DNA from: Levilactobacillus parabrevis ATCC 53295
GTDB taxonomy: Bacteria; Bacillota; Bacilli; Lactobacillales; Lactobacillaceae
Assembly (NCBI RefSeq): GCF_001434055.1
Contig: NZ_AZCZ01000008.1
Location: 1-64,000 of the forward strand
Length of the DNA stretch: 64,000 bases
Direction: 5' to 3'
Shown here: positions 35,283 through 45,562 of the stretch, piece by piece
How the letters are laid out: every line of letters starts with the position of its first letter
Numbering within the stretch: the first letter of the stretch is position 1
Program-made: the position numbers and the translations under genes
The notes under the pieces: generated by a model
What the model saw: only the letters and a program-made list of their open reading frames with translations
What the model was told of the DNA's origin: nothing
Databases searched by the model: none

Positions 35283-36926
35283 CTATTTCTGAACTGCCAT
35301 CCATTGGTACCCACGACTCATGCCGGCTGGGTTCCAAACGTAGCCACTGACCTTAGCGTTCCACATTTCAACCGTTGCGGGTTGATACAGTGGAATCACA
35401 CCTTGTTGGGTCATCAGACGCTTTTCAGCGTTGACCAGGTCGTTGTACCGGGCCGTTGGCTTGTTGGCATCCTGATTTTCAGATTTCTTCACGTAGTTGT
35501 CATACTGGGCATCGGAGAAGCCACCATTATTGTTGGTGTTCCCCGTGCTCATCAACGACAAGAAGTTAATTGGGTCGGCGAAGTCAGCTCCCCAATTGGA
35601 CAGGACCAAGTCGAAGTTTCCACTATTGGAACGGCTCAACCGCGTCTTGTAAGGCAGCGTGCTCAACGTAACTTTCACGTTAGGCAACTTCTCCAAGTCA
35701 GCTTGAATGTACTGAGCAACCGTCTTAGTCACACTAGTATCATCGGCCATCAGGGTCAGGTGCAATTCCTTCGTGCCACTCGCCTTCAAGCCAGCCTTCA
35801 TCAACTGCTTAGCCTGTTTCAAGTCATAGGTCACGCCGCTCTTGACATAAGCATCCTTGGCAAAGTCCGCCTTAGTCTTCGGGTTCTGCGTCAAGTTCTG
35901 TGACACGAATCCTAGTGGTGCCTTGGACCCATCTCGGAGCACGCTCTTAGCGAGTTGTTGCTTATTGATGGCCATGGACAAGGCTTGACGAACCTTCAGA
36001 TTCCGCAAAGCCTTGATCCGCTTTTGGTTCATCTGCATGTAGTAGGTCGAACCCCCGACAAACGTCTTCATATCCTTGTTGTTCTTCAGGTTGGCTACCT
36101 GCGTTCCATCCAAGGTCGTCGCATCCAATTTCTTTTGTTGATACAAGTTGAGGCCAGTCGATGGATCAGCCACGACTTGGAAGTTCATCTTCTTCAAGGT
36201 GATCTTCTTTTTATCCCAGAACTTGGTGTTCTTGACCAATTGCCAGTTCTGGTTAGTCCCCTGCCATTTGGTCATGACAAACGGCCCATCGTACGCCGTC
36301 TGGTCGCTGGAATGACCGTAGTCCTTGCCATACTTGTCCACAATACTTTGTTCCTGTGGGAAGAAGGTTGGAAAAGCCAACAACAGTTTGAAGTAGGCCA
36401 CTGGCTTACTTAACGTCACTTGTAACTTGTATTTACCCAACGCCTTGACACCCAATTGGCTCGGCGCTAATTTTCCGCTTTGAACCTGACTGTAATTCTG
36501 AATACCAGCCATCAGATAAGCATATTCGGCCGCCGTCTTCGGGTTAACCGTCCGTTGCCAAGAGTAAACGTAATCCTTGGCCGTGACCGTCTTGCCGTCA
36601 TTCCACTTATTATCGTGACGCAAGTTGAAGACGTAGGTTTTCCCGTTGTTGCTGACCGTGGTCTTCGTTGCCATCGCGTTAATCAATTTTTCATTTTTAC
36701 CTAAACGATACAATCCCTCTTGCGTATGATACAACTGGGTCAAGCTCGTAGAGTCCGCTGCCTTGGAGACATCCAAGGTCGTGACTTCCGACTTGGTAGA
36801 CAGTTTGACCTCTTGGTCGGCTGCCAGACCCGTCTTGTTCGAAGTCGTGGTCTTCCCGCAAGCAGCGAGACCGCCCACGACTAAAGCTGTGATTCCCAGT
36901 AAGATACCAAAATGTTTTCCTCTCAA
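35283..36926 (-). CDS. oppA: Peptide ABC transporter substrate-binding lipoprotein (OppA family)
   Basis: Extracytoplasmic binding protein that delivers oligopeptides to an Opp-type importer. The 547-aa product has a lipoprotein signal with lipobox LAACGK (Cys near residue 23), the SBP family 5 core (LYRLGKNEKLINAMATKTTV, WNDGKTVTAKDYVYSW, YDGPFVMTKW) and typical length. It stands alone, without permease or ATPase genes, as many OppA copies do in lactobacilli. Ligand could be peptides or pheromone; not resolvable from sequence alone. Confidence 0.93.
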   Translation of the reverse strand: MRGKHFGILLGITALVVGGLAACGKTTTSNKTGLAADQEVKLSTKSEVTTLDVSKAADSTSLTQLYHTQEGLYRLGKNEKLINAMATKTTVSNNGKTYVFNLRHDNKWNDGKTVTAKDYVYSWQRTVNPKTAAEYAYLMAGIQNYSQVQSGKLAPSQLGVKALGKYKLQVTLSKPVAYFKLLLAFPTFFPQEQSIVDKYGKDYGHSSDQTAYDGPFVMTKWQGTNQNWQLVKNTKFWDKKKITLKKMNFQVVADPSTGLNLYQQKKLDATTLDGTQVANLKNNKDMKTFVGGSTYYMQMNQKRIKALRNLKVRQALSMAINKQQLAKSVLRDGSKAPLGFVSQNLTQNPKTKADFAKDAYVKSGVTYDLKQAKQLMKAGLKASGTKELHLTLMADDTSVTKTVAQYIQADLEKLPNVKVTLSTLPYKTRLSRSNSGNFDLVLSNWGADFADPINFLSLMSTGNTNNNGGFSDAQYDNYVKKSENQDANKPTARYNDLVNAEKRLMTQQGVIPLYQPATVEMWNAKVSGYVWNPAGMSRGYQWMAVQK

Positions 36927-37036
36927 ACTACTCGCTCCTTAATCTAGATATTTGTGACGCCACCCATTCAACCCCTTTGCGGATTCGGTGGGGCATAAAA
37001 TAAGAACCATCACCAGCGTGACGGCCCTCATCGTTG

Positions 37037-38023
37037 TTATTGCTTATGCTGCTTCAAAGCCTTGTGGAATAAGGAATCCACGGGTTCTTGGTGGTAAATG
37101 AGGTCCATGGCTTTACCAAATAACTCGCCAACGGACAATACGACAAATTTATCACTATTCTTTTCTTCTGGCAACTGAATCGAATCGGTAAAGACTACTT
37201 TTTCCAGTGGTGAGTCATCGATCCGTTCCGTTGCTTGACCAGACAGAACCGCATGCGTCGCACAGGCGTAAACGTCTGCGGCACCAGCAGCCTTCAAGGC
37301 GCGAGCGGAAACGGTAATCCGTAAGGCGGTATCAATGATATCGTCAACTAGGATGGCCCGTTTGCCCTTCACATCCCCGATAACGGCATCAGGATGCGCG
37401 GAATTCTCCGTATCATCCCGGTTGTCGATGATGGCGATGGGGGCGCCCAGCAATTCGGCTAACCGCCGTGCCCGACTCACACCAGCGTGGTCGGGAGCGA
37501 CCACAACGAAGTTATCATCCGCCATTTCAGGGTTGTCCTCAAAGTAGCTGGCCAAAAGCCGGTCGCTTTGCAAATGATCCACCGGAATATCGAAGAATCC
37601 TTGTAACTGCGCCGCGTGCAAGTCCAGGGCAATCACCCGACTGACACCATCCATTTGAAGGAGTGACGCGATTAATTTAGCGGTGATGGGTTCCCGTGAA
37701 CGTGCCTTACGATCTGCCCGTGAATACCCGTAGTATGGAATGACCACGTTAATTTTCTCAGCGCTGGCCCGCCGTGCGGCATCCACCATAATCAACAGTT
37801 CCATCAAGTTCGTGTTGACTGGATCTGAGACTGACTGAATGATAAACAGTTCGTCCCCACGAATACTTTCATCGATACTAATCTGAATTTCACCATCACT
37901 AAAGTGCTTGATCGTTGACTTACCCAGCTCAACGCCAGCAGCCTTCGCAATCTTTTCCGCGAGTGGCCGGTTTGAATTCAGTGCAAAAACTTTCATTCTG
38001 CCAGCTTCGACATGTTCTGCCAT
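37037..38023 (-). CDS. prs2: Divergent ribose-phosphate pyrophosphokinase paralogue (Prs2 type)
   Basis: 328-aa homologue of PRPP synthetase, which makes PRPP from ribose 5-phosphate and ATP. The fold motifs are intact ([61 protein letters not shown]). Active-site positions differ from canonical Prs: the KRRP catalytic loop is replaced by NRDD after AIID, DTAGTI reads DTALRI, and ARQDRK reads SRADRK. Such Prs2 paralogues are known in lactic acid bacteria as having non-conserved active-site residues. It may be weakly active or regulatory. GGGAGG precedes the ATG. Own promoter. Confidence 0.88.
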   Translation of the reverse strand: MAEHVEAGRMKVFALNSNRPLAEKIAKAAGVELGKSTIKHFSDGEIQISIDESIRGDELFIIQSVSDPVNTNLMELLIMVDAARRASAEKINVVIPYYGYSRADRKARSREPITAKLIASLLQMDGVSRVIALDLHAAQLQGFFDIPVDHLQSDRLLASYFEDNPEMADDNFVVVAPDHAGVSRARRLAELLGAPIAIIDNRDDTENSAHPDAVIGDVKGKRAILVDDIIDTALRITVSARALKAAGAADVYACATHAVLSGQATERIDDSPLEKVVFTDSIQLPEEKNSDKFVVLSVGELFGKAMDLIYHQEPVDSLFHKALKQHKQ

Positions 38024-38136
38024 AACAGCCTCCCAGTGGGTTTCCCCAAATTCGTTTATATTTTAAGTTTACGTCGTGCTGCTTGCGGGATAATCCCCAC
38101 TAAACTAAGACGCACAACGCCTAATTTACTGTTTAT

Positions 38137-38165
38137 ATTATCGCAATCTTTTCCCGGAAACGCAA
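38137..38165 (-). promoter_or_regulatory. Promoter of prs2
   Basis: Minus strand TTGCGT (38160-38165), a 17-base spacer and GATAAT (38137-38142). The leader of about 107 bases can form a GTTGTGC/GCACGAC stem. Confidence 0.5.
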
Positions 38166-38182
38166 CGATTCGCGCCGCACTT

Positions 38183-40732
38183 TTAGGCTTTTGCCATAAA
38201 TTGTGCCGGTGTGATTCCCTGCATCCCGATCATGGGATTAATCTGACGACCAAGCACTAACTCCGGTGTTAAGCGGTAATCGGTCGGTTCAGCCGCTGGT
38301 GACGCCTCTGATGAAGGCGTTTCCGGTGCTTCCTCACTCGGCGCCACCGTTTTCTCATTTCCGGTCGACATTTCTGCCGTTGGTGCGTTCTCACCAGAAT
38401 CTTCGGTCGATTCACTTGCCGACACTGACGCAACTGCTCCCTCAGGATCCAACACGTGTTGAATCCGCGTGGTCAACGTCGTGTGGCGATTAACCGACAG
38501 ATTGTTGACACAGGTGGCAAAAGCGTTAGGTTCCCCCAACAGGATCAACATGTCCGCCGCTCTGGTCACCGCCGTGTACAGCAGGTTTCGTTGGAGCATT
38601 CGGTTATACTGACCAACCATCGGTAAAATCACCATCTTGAATTCGGACCCCTGCGACTTGTGGATCGACATGCAGTAGGCCAGCGTCAGCCGGTTCCAGT
38701 CATTGCGTGAATATGTGACCTCGGTCTGCTCAAACGCAATCGTCAACTGATCGGCCTTGATTTCCTTGTTCTTAGCACTCAAGTCGATCCCCGTAATCGT
38801 TCCGATATCACCATTAAAGACGTTATTTTCGGGACTATTTACCAGGTGTAAGACCTTATCACCAATCCGGAATTTTTGGTTACGAAATTCAACTTCCTTA
38901 GTCCGCTCGGATTTCCGCGGATTCAAAATATCCTGCAAGACCACATTCAAGCGATCAATTCCAGCAGAACCACGGTACATTGGCGCCAGCACCTGAATAT
39001 CACTCGCCGTAAACCCCTTGGCATGCGCCTTAGCCACGATTTGGTCAATCACGCTTTCAACCTGGTTAGCATGGCACGGAATGAACGACCGGTCTGGTTG
39101 ATTCTTGGTAAAGTCAGCCGGTAGCTCCCCGTTCTTAATCGCATGGGCCAGTGGAATAATCGAGGAACCATCCCCCTGCCGGTAAATTGTGTCTAACTGA
39201 ATCTTCTGCAGTTGGTCACTGGCCAATAGGTCGTGAAAGACTTGGCCGGGTCCCACGGATGGGAGTTGGTCCTTATCGCCCACGAGAATGACTTGCATGC
39301 CCACGGGGACCGCCCGCAACAACGTCTTCATTAGATAGACGTCGACCATCGACGTTTCATCGATGATCAGCAAGCCACCTTCTAGGTCCTTAGTGGCCGC
39401 GGCATCGAGATCATCTTCTCGTCCCGTCAGTCCCAACAACCGGTGAATGGTGCTGGCCGGCAAACCGGTCGACTCACTCATTCGTTTGGCAGCTCGGCCG
39501 GTCGGTGCGGCCAATAAGATTGGGAAAGGTTGCTCCTTGTAATCATTGATGTCGAGTGACACCTCGTGCAACCGGGCGTACAGGTTAACTAGGCCACGAA
39601 TAATCGTGGTCTTTCCGGTCCCGGGTCCCCCGGTTAGCAGCATGACCTTCGCCTTCACGGCAGCGGTCAACGCGGCCGTCTGCGAATCGTCATACACGAT
39701 GTCGGCCTGCTTTTCGACGATGCGGACCTGCTTTGCAATGGCCTCATCGTTGAATCGGTCATCGTCCTCGCCACCCTGTAACAGCCGTTGGAAATGTTCG
39801 GCAATTTGCCACTCGGCATCGTAGAGTGATTTCAGATAAATCCGCTGCTCGTCACCGACGACTTTCTCCTGCTTCGCCAGCTCGAGAAGTTGGTTCGCAA
39901 TATCTTGTGGATTCAATCGCACATTCCGTGAATTCTCTAGGAGGCTCAGCGTATTCGCCAACAGTGGCTTAGCCGTAGTATAAGTATCCCCATTGGCAAC
40001 GGATAGATCCGTTAGTGTCTGTAAGAGACCCGCACGCAACCGCTCTGGTCGATCGGCTGCGTAGCCTAACTGCGTCGCAATCTGATCGGCTCGTTTGAAG
40101 CTGACCCCGGTGATATCTTCGGCTAACTGGTAGGGATTGTCATGAATCACATCCAGTGTCTTCGCCTCATACCGATTGTAAATAGCGGCTGCCAGCGTGC
40201 TCCCAAAACCGTAACCGTTCAGACCAATGATGATCTGTTCCATCCCGTTATTAGTCTGCAACTGACTGACTAACGTTGCCACCACCTTGGGCGACAGGCC
40301 CAGCGGTGTCAAAACACTGCTGTCATCGAGAATCTTCTCAATGGCATTGGTGCCTAGCCCGTCGACGATCTTCTCCGCCGTCTTCTTCCCCAGCCCTGGA
40401 AAATCATCCCCGCTGAGATAGGCAATAACGCCACTACGGGATGTCGGCGTTTCATTCTGATAGTTGTCGGCCTGAAACTGCACACCGTACTTGGGATGCT
40501 CGACCTTCTTACCACTAAAGCGGTAGGTCACATCATCCTTCACGTCCGCGAAGTTTCCCGTCACAACGATTTCGTCTTCGTGCCAGTCCAGACTGGTCTC
40601 GGACACCTTGATCAGCATGACCTTGTAGAAACTATCTTGACTGGCAAAGAAGACCGCACTGACGGTGCCGACCACGTAATCGGCCTGATCGCCACTGTCG
40701 CCCGCGAATAAGTCTAGTGATTCGGATGCCAT
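38183..40732 (-). CDS. recD2: RecD2-type ATP-dependent DNA helicase
   Basis: Stand-alone SF1B 5'-3' helicase involved in DNA repair and replication-fork stability. The 849-aa product has an N-terminal OB-like region, a helix-hairpin-helix section (FPGLGKKTAEKIVDGLG), the Walker A motif LTGGPGTGKTTIIRG, Walker B LLIIDETSM and the C-terminal SH3-like plus UvrD_C_2 region (YCMSIHKSQGSEF). An unusual Ser/Glu/Pro-rich tail (about residues 765-815) links the helicase to a short conserved-looking end. It is followed by its own distance to prs2; upstream it follows the TPR gene by 18 bases. Confidence 0.96.
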   Translation of the reverse strand: MASESLDLFAGDSGDQADYVVGTVSAVFFASQDSFYKVMLIKVSETSLDWHEDEIVVTGNFADVKDDVTYRFSGKKVEHPKYGVQFQADNYQNETPTSRSGVIAYLSGDDFPGLGKKTAEKIVDGLGTNAIEKILDDSSVLTPLGLSPKVVATLVSQLQTNNGMEQIIIGLNGYGFGSTLAAAIYNRYEAKTLDVIHDNPYQLAEDITGVSFKRADQIATQLGYAADRPERLRAGLLQTLTDLSVANGDTYTTAKPLLANTLSLLENSRNVRLNPQDIANQLLELAKQEKVVGDEQRIYLKSLYDAEWQIAEHFQRLLQGGEDDDRFNDEAIAKQVRIVEKQADIVYDDSQTAALTAAVKAKVMLLTGGPGTGKTTIIRGLVNLYARLHEVSLDINDYKEQPFPILLAAPTGRAAKRMSESTGLPASTIHRLLGLTGREDDLDAAATKDLEGGLLIIDETSMVDVYLMKTLLRAVPVGMQVILVGDKDQLPSVGPGQVFHDLLASDQLQKIQLDTIYRQGDGSSIIPLAHAIKNGELPADFTKNQPDRSFIPCHANQVESVIDQIVAKAHAKGFTASDIQVLAPMYRGSAGIDRLNVVLQDILNPRKSERTKEVEFRNQKFRIGDKVLHLVNSPENNVFNGDIGTITGIDLSAKNKEIKADQLTIAFEQTEVTYSRNDWNRLTLAYCMSIHKSQGSEFKMVILPMVGQYNRMLQRNLLYTAVTRAADMLILLGEPNAFATCVNNLSVNRHTTLTTRIQHVLDPEGAVASVSASESTEDSGENAPTAEMSTGNEKTVAPSEEAPETPSSEASPAAEPTDYRLTPELVLGRQINPMIGMQGITPAQFMAKA

Positions 40733-40750
40733 CTGCTCGTCTCCTCCTGA

Positions 40751-41437
40751 CTACTCTTTGGTCTCGTTCTTTTGCGTCTGAATGAACCGCTCGATATCGG
40801 CCAGCTTCTTTTGACCCTTTTCAAAGTACCGTGGGTCTAACGACTTAGCCGCCTTAAAATACGGACCATAATCTTCGCCCTGAACCATAGCCACTAAGCC
40901 ACGATCAAAGTTAGCCCGACCATTGTGATCGTCCAGTGCCAAAACTTGATCGTAGTACTGAGCAGCTTGGGCCATATTTCCCAGTGCCAGCAGGTTCTCA
41001 GCGACCACCTGTAACGTTGCAACGTCCTTAGGTTGACTGCCTAACGCGGTCAAACCAAAGACCAGTGCCCGTTTGTGATCACCACTTGCCATGTAGCTCT
41101 GTGCCATCATCAGGTAACCGGCACCCTTTAGCTGCGCACCCAGCTGGTCAAATTCGGCAATGGCTTTCGTGTAATCCTGAGCAGCGTAGTAGACGTTCCC
41201 CAAACCATAATGCAGCTTCTCCACGGCAACTGGTTGTGCCGCGAACAAGCCCAAGGCCTTCATCAAAAGTTCTTCTGCCTGCGCAAAAGAATTGAGATCG
41301 ACTAGAACCGTTGCCAACTCGTAGTACGCATCCGCATCCCCCGGATGACTATCGATACGTTGAACCAATTCATGAACCATGTGTTCTGAGCGTGCTTTAT
41401 CTTGGTCACGCCCCTGACCCGTTTGTTTTTCCGTCAT
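40751..41437 (-). CDS. Tetratricopeptide repeat protein
   Basis: 228-aa soluble protein with at least four TPR-like units, e.g. DADAYYELATVLVDLNSFAQ, KLHYGLGNVYYAAQDYTKAI and AQYYDQVLALDDHNGRANFD. TPR proteins mediate protein-protein contacts. It lies between the phosphatase and recD2 in one operon, as in many lactobacilli. ATG 41437 has AGGTGATT upstream; the in-frame GTG 12 bases earlier overlaps that site. No specific function can be assigned. Confidence 0.88.
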   Translation of the reverse strand: MTEKQTGQGRDQDKARSEHMVHELVQRIDSHPGDADAYYELATVLVDLNSFAQAEELLMKALGLFAAQPVAVEKLHYGLGNVYYAAQDYTKAIAEFDQLGAQLKGAGYLMMAQSYMASGDHKRALVFGLTALGSQPKDVATLQVVAENLLALGNMAQAAQYYDQVLALDDHNGRANFDRGLVAMVQGEDYGPYFKAAKSLDPRYFEKGQKKLADIERFIQTQKNETKE

Positions 41438-41456
41438 TTTATTAATCACCTAATAT

Positions 41457-42116
41457 CTAAATCGTGTCGGTCGGCGATGCTGCCGCCGTCAAGAAGCTCG
41501 TATCATTCCAGTCCAGCAAGTCAAAGCTGTGGCCACCATCCGTGGTCTCAAGCACCGTGACACTGGTATTTCGAATACCGCCTCGTTTTCGCAAATCCGG
41601 AAGTGGAGTGCCCAACAGCGCATTGATCTCCGCGTTGAGAGCAGCCCCGTGACTCACAATCAGGACGTTGGCCTTCGGCTGTGGATTGGCCCCAACGATT
41701 GCCTGGATACCAGGTGTCATGCGGTCAATAACTTCTTGGAAAGTCTCCCCGCCAATCCGACTGGTATCATACTGGTCGGGATGGTTACGGAAGGCATCCA
41801 GCTCAGCCGGGAACTGTGCTTTAACATCCTCAAACGCCATGCCCTCGAGCTGCCCCAGGTGAAATTCCTCGAGTCGACTCATCAGCGTTAGGGGCACGTG
41901 CTGGTGAAGCTCCTTCACAACGTGTTGGGCGGTCACCCGAGCACGACGAATGGGGCTTGAATAGGCGTGCTGAAAGCGCGTCTGACGCAAGAAGTGGCCC
42001 ACCTGGACCATTTGCTGGTAACTCTCGGTCAGTAGCTCAGAGTCGCCCCCAGCGCCCTGAAACCGGCCCTCTAAATTCCACTGCGTCTTACCATGACGGA
42101 CAAAGTATAATTTCAA
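41457..42116 (-). CDS. Histidine phosphatase family protein
   Basis: Member of the phosphoglycerate-mutase/cobC-like phosphatase branch. The 219-aa protein starts KLYFVRHGKTQWNLEGRFQG with the catalytic RHG, has the phosphate-pocket Arg in YSSPIRRARVTAQ and the second catalytic His in VLIVSHGAAL. The start is probably TTG 42116, since GAGGAAGG lies 8 bases upstream; an ATG at 42137 would put the ribosome binding site inside the gene. It heads the phosphatase-TPR-recD2 operon, and its leader carries a family B element. Substrate unknown. Confidence 0.9.
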   Translation of the reverse strand: MKLYFVRHGKTQWNLEGRFQGAGGDSELLTESYQQMVQVGHFLRQTRFQHAYSSPIRRARVTAQHVVKELHQHVPLTLMSRLEEFHLGQLEGMAFEDVKAQFPAELDAFRNHPDQYDTSRIGGETFQEVIDRMTPGIQAIVGANPQPKANVLIVSHGAALNAEINALLGTPLPDLRKRGGIRNTSVTVLETTDGGHSFDLLDWNDTSFLTAAASPTDTI

Positions 42117-42145
42117 AGTGTCGTCCCTTCCTCTCATCTCATTAT

Positions 42146-42359
42146 GGGTTAAGCCCTTGGCGCCTTGCCGGGTGGCCCAAATCAACTGGAACGCTGGGGC
42201 GGGCGCCAGAAGCCAAAGAGCGGTCTTCTGACTTGTCTTTGAACCTCTAAAATCGAGTTTCAAAGACACCAATTCTCTAAGCGACCAAAAACGTCGCTAA
42301 GAGAATTCCCACGGCTAAGTTGATTTGGGCCACCCTCACGGCTTACACTGGCTTAACCC
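42146..42359. repeat. Structured interspersed element, family B, copy 1
   Basis: The outer pair is GGGTTAAGCC (42146-42155) / GGCTTAACCC (42350-42359). An inner perfect 16-bp pair is GTGGCCCAAATCAACT (42172-42187) / AGTTGATTTGGGCCAC (42318-42333). Three hairpins lie inside: CCAGAAG/CTTCTG (42206-42230, loop with AGAGCGGT), GTCTTTGAA/TTTCAAAGAC (42235-42267) and a 15-bp stem 42271-42285 / 42293-42307 with loop CAAAAAC. The layout recurs at 60730-60940. It lies in the phosphatase gene leader, 30 bases before the TTG. The remaining 190 bases up to the mnmA terminator show no gene. Confidence 0.8.
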
Positions 42360-42550
42360 GTACCAATTCTTTCTATACCTGTCGTATTCTATCCATCTGC
42401 ACTAGCTACGTTCTACAAAACAACTGTCGCGTTCTATCTCAATAACCTCAATAATACCACGCTAACATGCCCTTCAGAACCCCGTGCAGTCACATCACCT
42501 TATTATGCCAGTTTTCAGGTGATTTTCAAAGAAACAACTGCGGAAATTTC

Positions 42551-42588
42551 AAAAACCCGCCAACGAGATTGCTCTCGCTAGCGGGTTT
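42551..42588 (-). terminator. Terminator of mnmA
   Basis: Minus strand AAACCCGC...GCGGGTTT with an inner GAG/CTC pair, followed by T. Confidence 0.85.
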
Positions 42589-42618
42589 CGATTGACTGTT
42601 TGGTTTAAATGGTCAGAA

Positions 42619-43761
<1,143 letters not shown>

Positions 43762-43913
43762 TCATTCAGATTCTGGAGAATCTACGATTTGAAGGTCGCA
43801 TAAATCCAGTATTGCTTAGTTTACCTATTTTTCGTAAGTTTTGCAAGCCTGGTGTTCCCTTTCAGAAAAGGTGGTGGCAGCCTGCCCACTGTGGTCAACA
43901 CCACGCCTACTCA

Positions 43914-43950
43914 CAAAAAGGTGGCAGGTCTGGTTCGGCCTCCCACCTTT
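43914..43950 (-). terminator. Terminator of the mtnN-iscS-DUF1831 operon
   Basis: Minus strand AAAGGTGG...CCACCTTT with an inner GGC-rich loop, then T. It is about 36 bases past the DUF1831 stop. Confidence 0.8.
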
Positions 43951-43985
43951 GGATCATCTATTTTAGACCTTCATTTACGAAACGA

Positions 43986-44327
43986 CTACTTCTTCTGAAT
44001 GATCTCGCGGTCAATCAGATTCTGCAGGATAAAGTGATATTGTTCCACGTTGCCCTCGGCGTGAGCACCCTTGAAGATGTTGACACGCCGGTTACCAGAA
44101 GCGTTGGTCGTCGACATCTTGAAACCACTGAGATCCTTAGCCACAATCACCCGTAGCATCTGGTTACGATTGTAGGGTGACGTTGGATCGACAGACCGTT
44201 CCAGCGTGTAGTTACCGGCGTTGGACAGTTGGAACCCGACATCCTTCAAAGCATAGGGCTTCACGTTTGGATTCAGCTCGTAAGTATCGGGGTCACCGTC
44301 AACTTGCATTTGCTTTTCAAATAACAC
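43986..44327 (-). CDS. DUF1831 domain-containing protein
   Basis: 113-aa soluble protein of the DUF1831 family, found almost only in lactobacilli and relatives, with a known crystal structure from L. plantarum but no defined function. The core (DVGFQLSNAGNYTLERSVDP, NRNQMLRVIVAKDLSGFKM) matches. It follows the cysteine desulfurase by one base, implying a link to sulfur transfer. It is the last gene before the terminator. Confidence 0.88.
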   Translation of the reverse strand: MLFEKQMQVDGDPDTYELNPNVKPYALKDVGFQLSNAGNYTLERSVDPTSPYNRNQMLRVIVAKDLSGFKMSTTNASGNRRVNIFKGAHAEGNVEQYHFILQNLIDREIIQKK

Positions 44328-44328
44328 G

Positions 44329-45537
44329 TTACTTCACCTCACTATGATTTTTGGCTAACCGCTTCACGATGGCGCTCACGTTCTCTACAAACGCTGCGAT
44401 CTCATCGCTCGTCGTCTGTTGCCCAAAGGACAAGCGAATCGACTCTGCGATCCGGGGACTCTTTTCACCAAACATCGCCGTTAAGACGTGCGACGGTTCG
44501 ATGGAACCCGCCGTACATGCCGACCCACCGGACACGGCAATTCCTGCCAAGTCCAGATTGGTCTGCATCACGTAAGTCGAAATTCCCTTGATCCAAATGT
44601 TCAGCACGTGATCGAGGTTTTCACCCACGTCACCCAGCGACCCGTTGATTTCAAAGTCCACGCCGTTATCGGTCAGGCCTTTAACGACCTGTTCCTTGAA
44701 GCCGTGGAAACGAGCCCGCTTTTCAGCCTTAGCTTCCGGCGTCAACAGTTCAGCGGCCTTAGCAAAACCAGCGATGGCAGGCACATTTTCCGTTCCGGCG
44801 CGCCGCTTTTCTTCCTGGTCGCCCCCCTTGATCAAGCTAGGGAAGTTGACCCCCTCACGCTTGTAAAGGAACCCAATCATCTTGGGACCGTTGATTTTGT
44901 GCGCCGATGTCGACAACATGTCGATGTGGTCACGCTGGACGTCGATATCGAGCAAGCCATAAGTCTGCACGGCATCGGTGTGGAACCACGCCTGGTGGTC
45001 CTTTAGGATCTCACCAATTTCGTGAATCGGCATCCGACTACCAACCTCGTTGTTACCCATCATAATGGTTACGAGAATCGTGTCGTCACGCAAGGCCGCC
45101 TTGAAGTCATCGAGGCTGATATTTCCGTGCTCATCAACGGGCAGATAAGTCACGTCAAAGCCCTGTTCCTCCAACGCATGAAGGGGCTTCAGGACCGCTT
45201 CGTGTTCGATCTCCGTGGTGATGATGTGCTTACCCAGCGATTGGCGTGCAAGGGCAGTCTGCGTAATGGCGGTGTTGTCACCTTCACTACCACCACTGGT
45301 AAAGATAATTTCTTCATCACTGGCAGCATTAATACTGTTGGCGATGACTTGGCGACTGTTTTCCATGACCGTGTGGGCTTGACGACCCAAGCCGTAAAGC
45401 GTGGAAGCATTCCCGTACACGTTCGTCATCTTATCCATCATCTCAGCCAAGACCTCTGGGGCCATCGGCGTCGTGGCAGCGTTGTCCAGATAAATTTCCT
45501 TGACGGCGTTGCTGTTCTCAATATGAATCTCTTGCAC
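44329..45537 (-). CDS. iscS: Cysteine desulfurase (NifS/IscS family)
   Basis: PLP-dependent enzyme that removes sulfur from cysteine as a persulfide for tRNA thiolation and Fe-S work. The 402-aa protein shows EIYLDNAATTPMAPEVL, the PLP-binding lysine in TSAHKINGPKMIGF and the persulfide cysteine in SGGSACTAGSIEPSH. The start is GTG 45537 with AGGAGG 8 bases upstream. It lies between mtnN (25 bases upstream) and DUF1831 in one operon, and close to mnmA, its likely sulfur acceptor. Confidence 0.95.
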   Translation of the reverse strand: MQEIHIENSNAVKEIYLDNAATTPMAPEVLAEMMDKMTNVYGNASTLYGLGRQAHTVMENSRQVIANSINAASDEEIIFTSGGSEGDNTAITQTALARQSLGKHIITTEIEHEAVLKPLHALEEQGFDVTYLPVDEHGNISLDDFKAALRDDTILVTIMMGNNEVGSRMPIHEIGEILKDHQAWFHTDAVQTYGLLDIDVQRDHIDMLSTSAHKINGPKMIGFLYKREGVNFPSLIKGGDQEEKRRAGTENVPAIAGFAKAAELLTPEAKAEKRARFHGFKEQVVKGLTDNGVDFEINGSLGDVGENLDHVLNIWIKGISTYVMQTNLDLAGIAVSGGSACTAGSIEPSHVLTAMFGEKSPRIAESIRLSFGQQTTSDEIAAFVENVSAIVKRLAKNHSEVK

Positions 45538-45562
45538 CCTTAAAACCTCCTGAACGGCCGAG

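Noticed and set aside
35103-35903. Long plus-strand open frame (266 codons) across the oppA 3' end
   Set aside because: It runs antisense to the well-supported oppA gene and through its terminator, with no ribosome binding site or recognisable domain.
42146-42359. Family B as a transposon-derived miniature element
   Set aside because: I see no target-site duplication around either copy (flanks ATTAT and GTACC here), and the conserved loops with changed stems fit RNA better. Not excluded without more copies.
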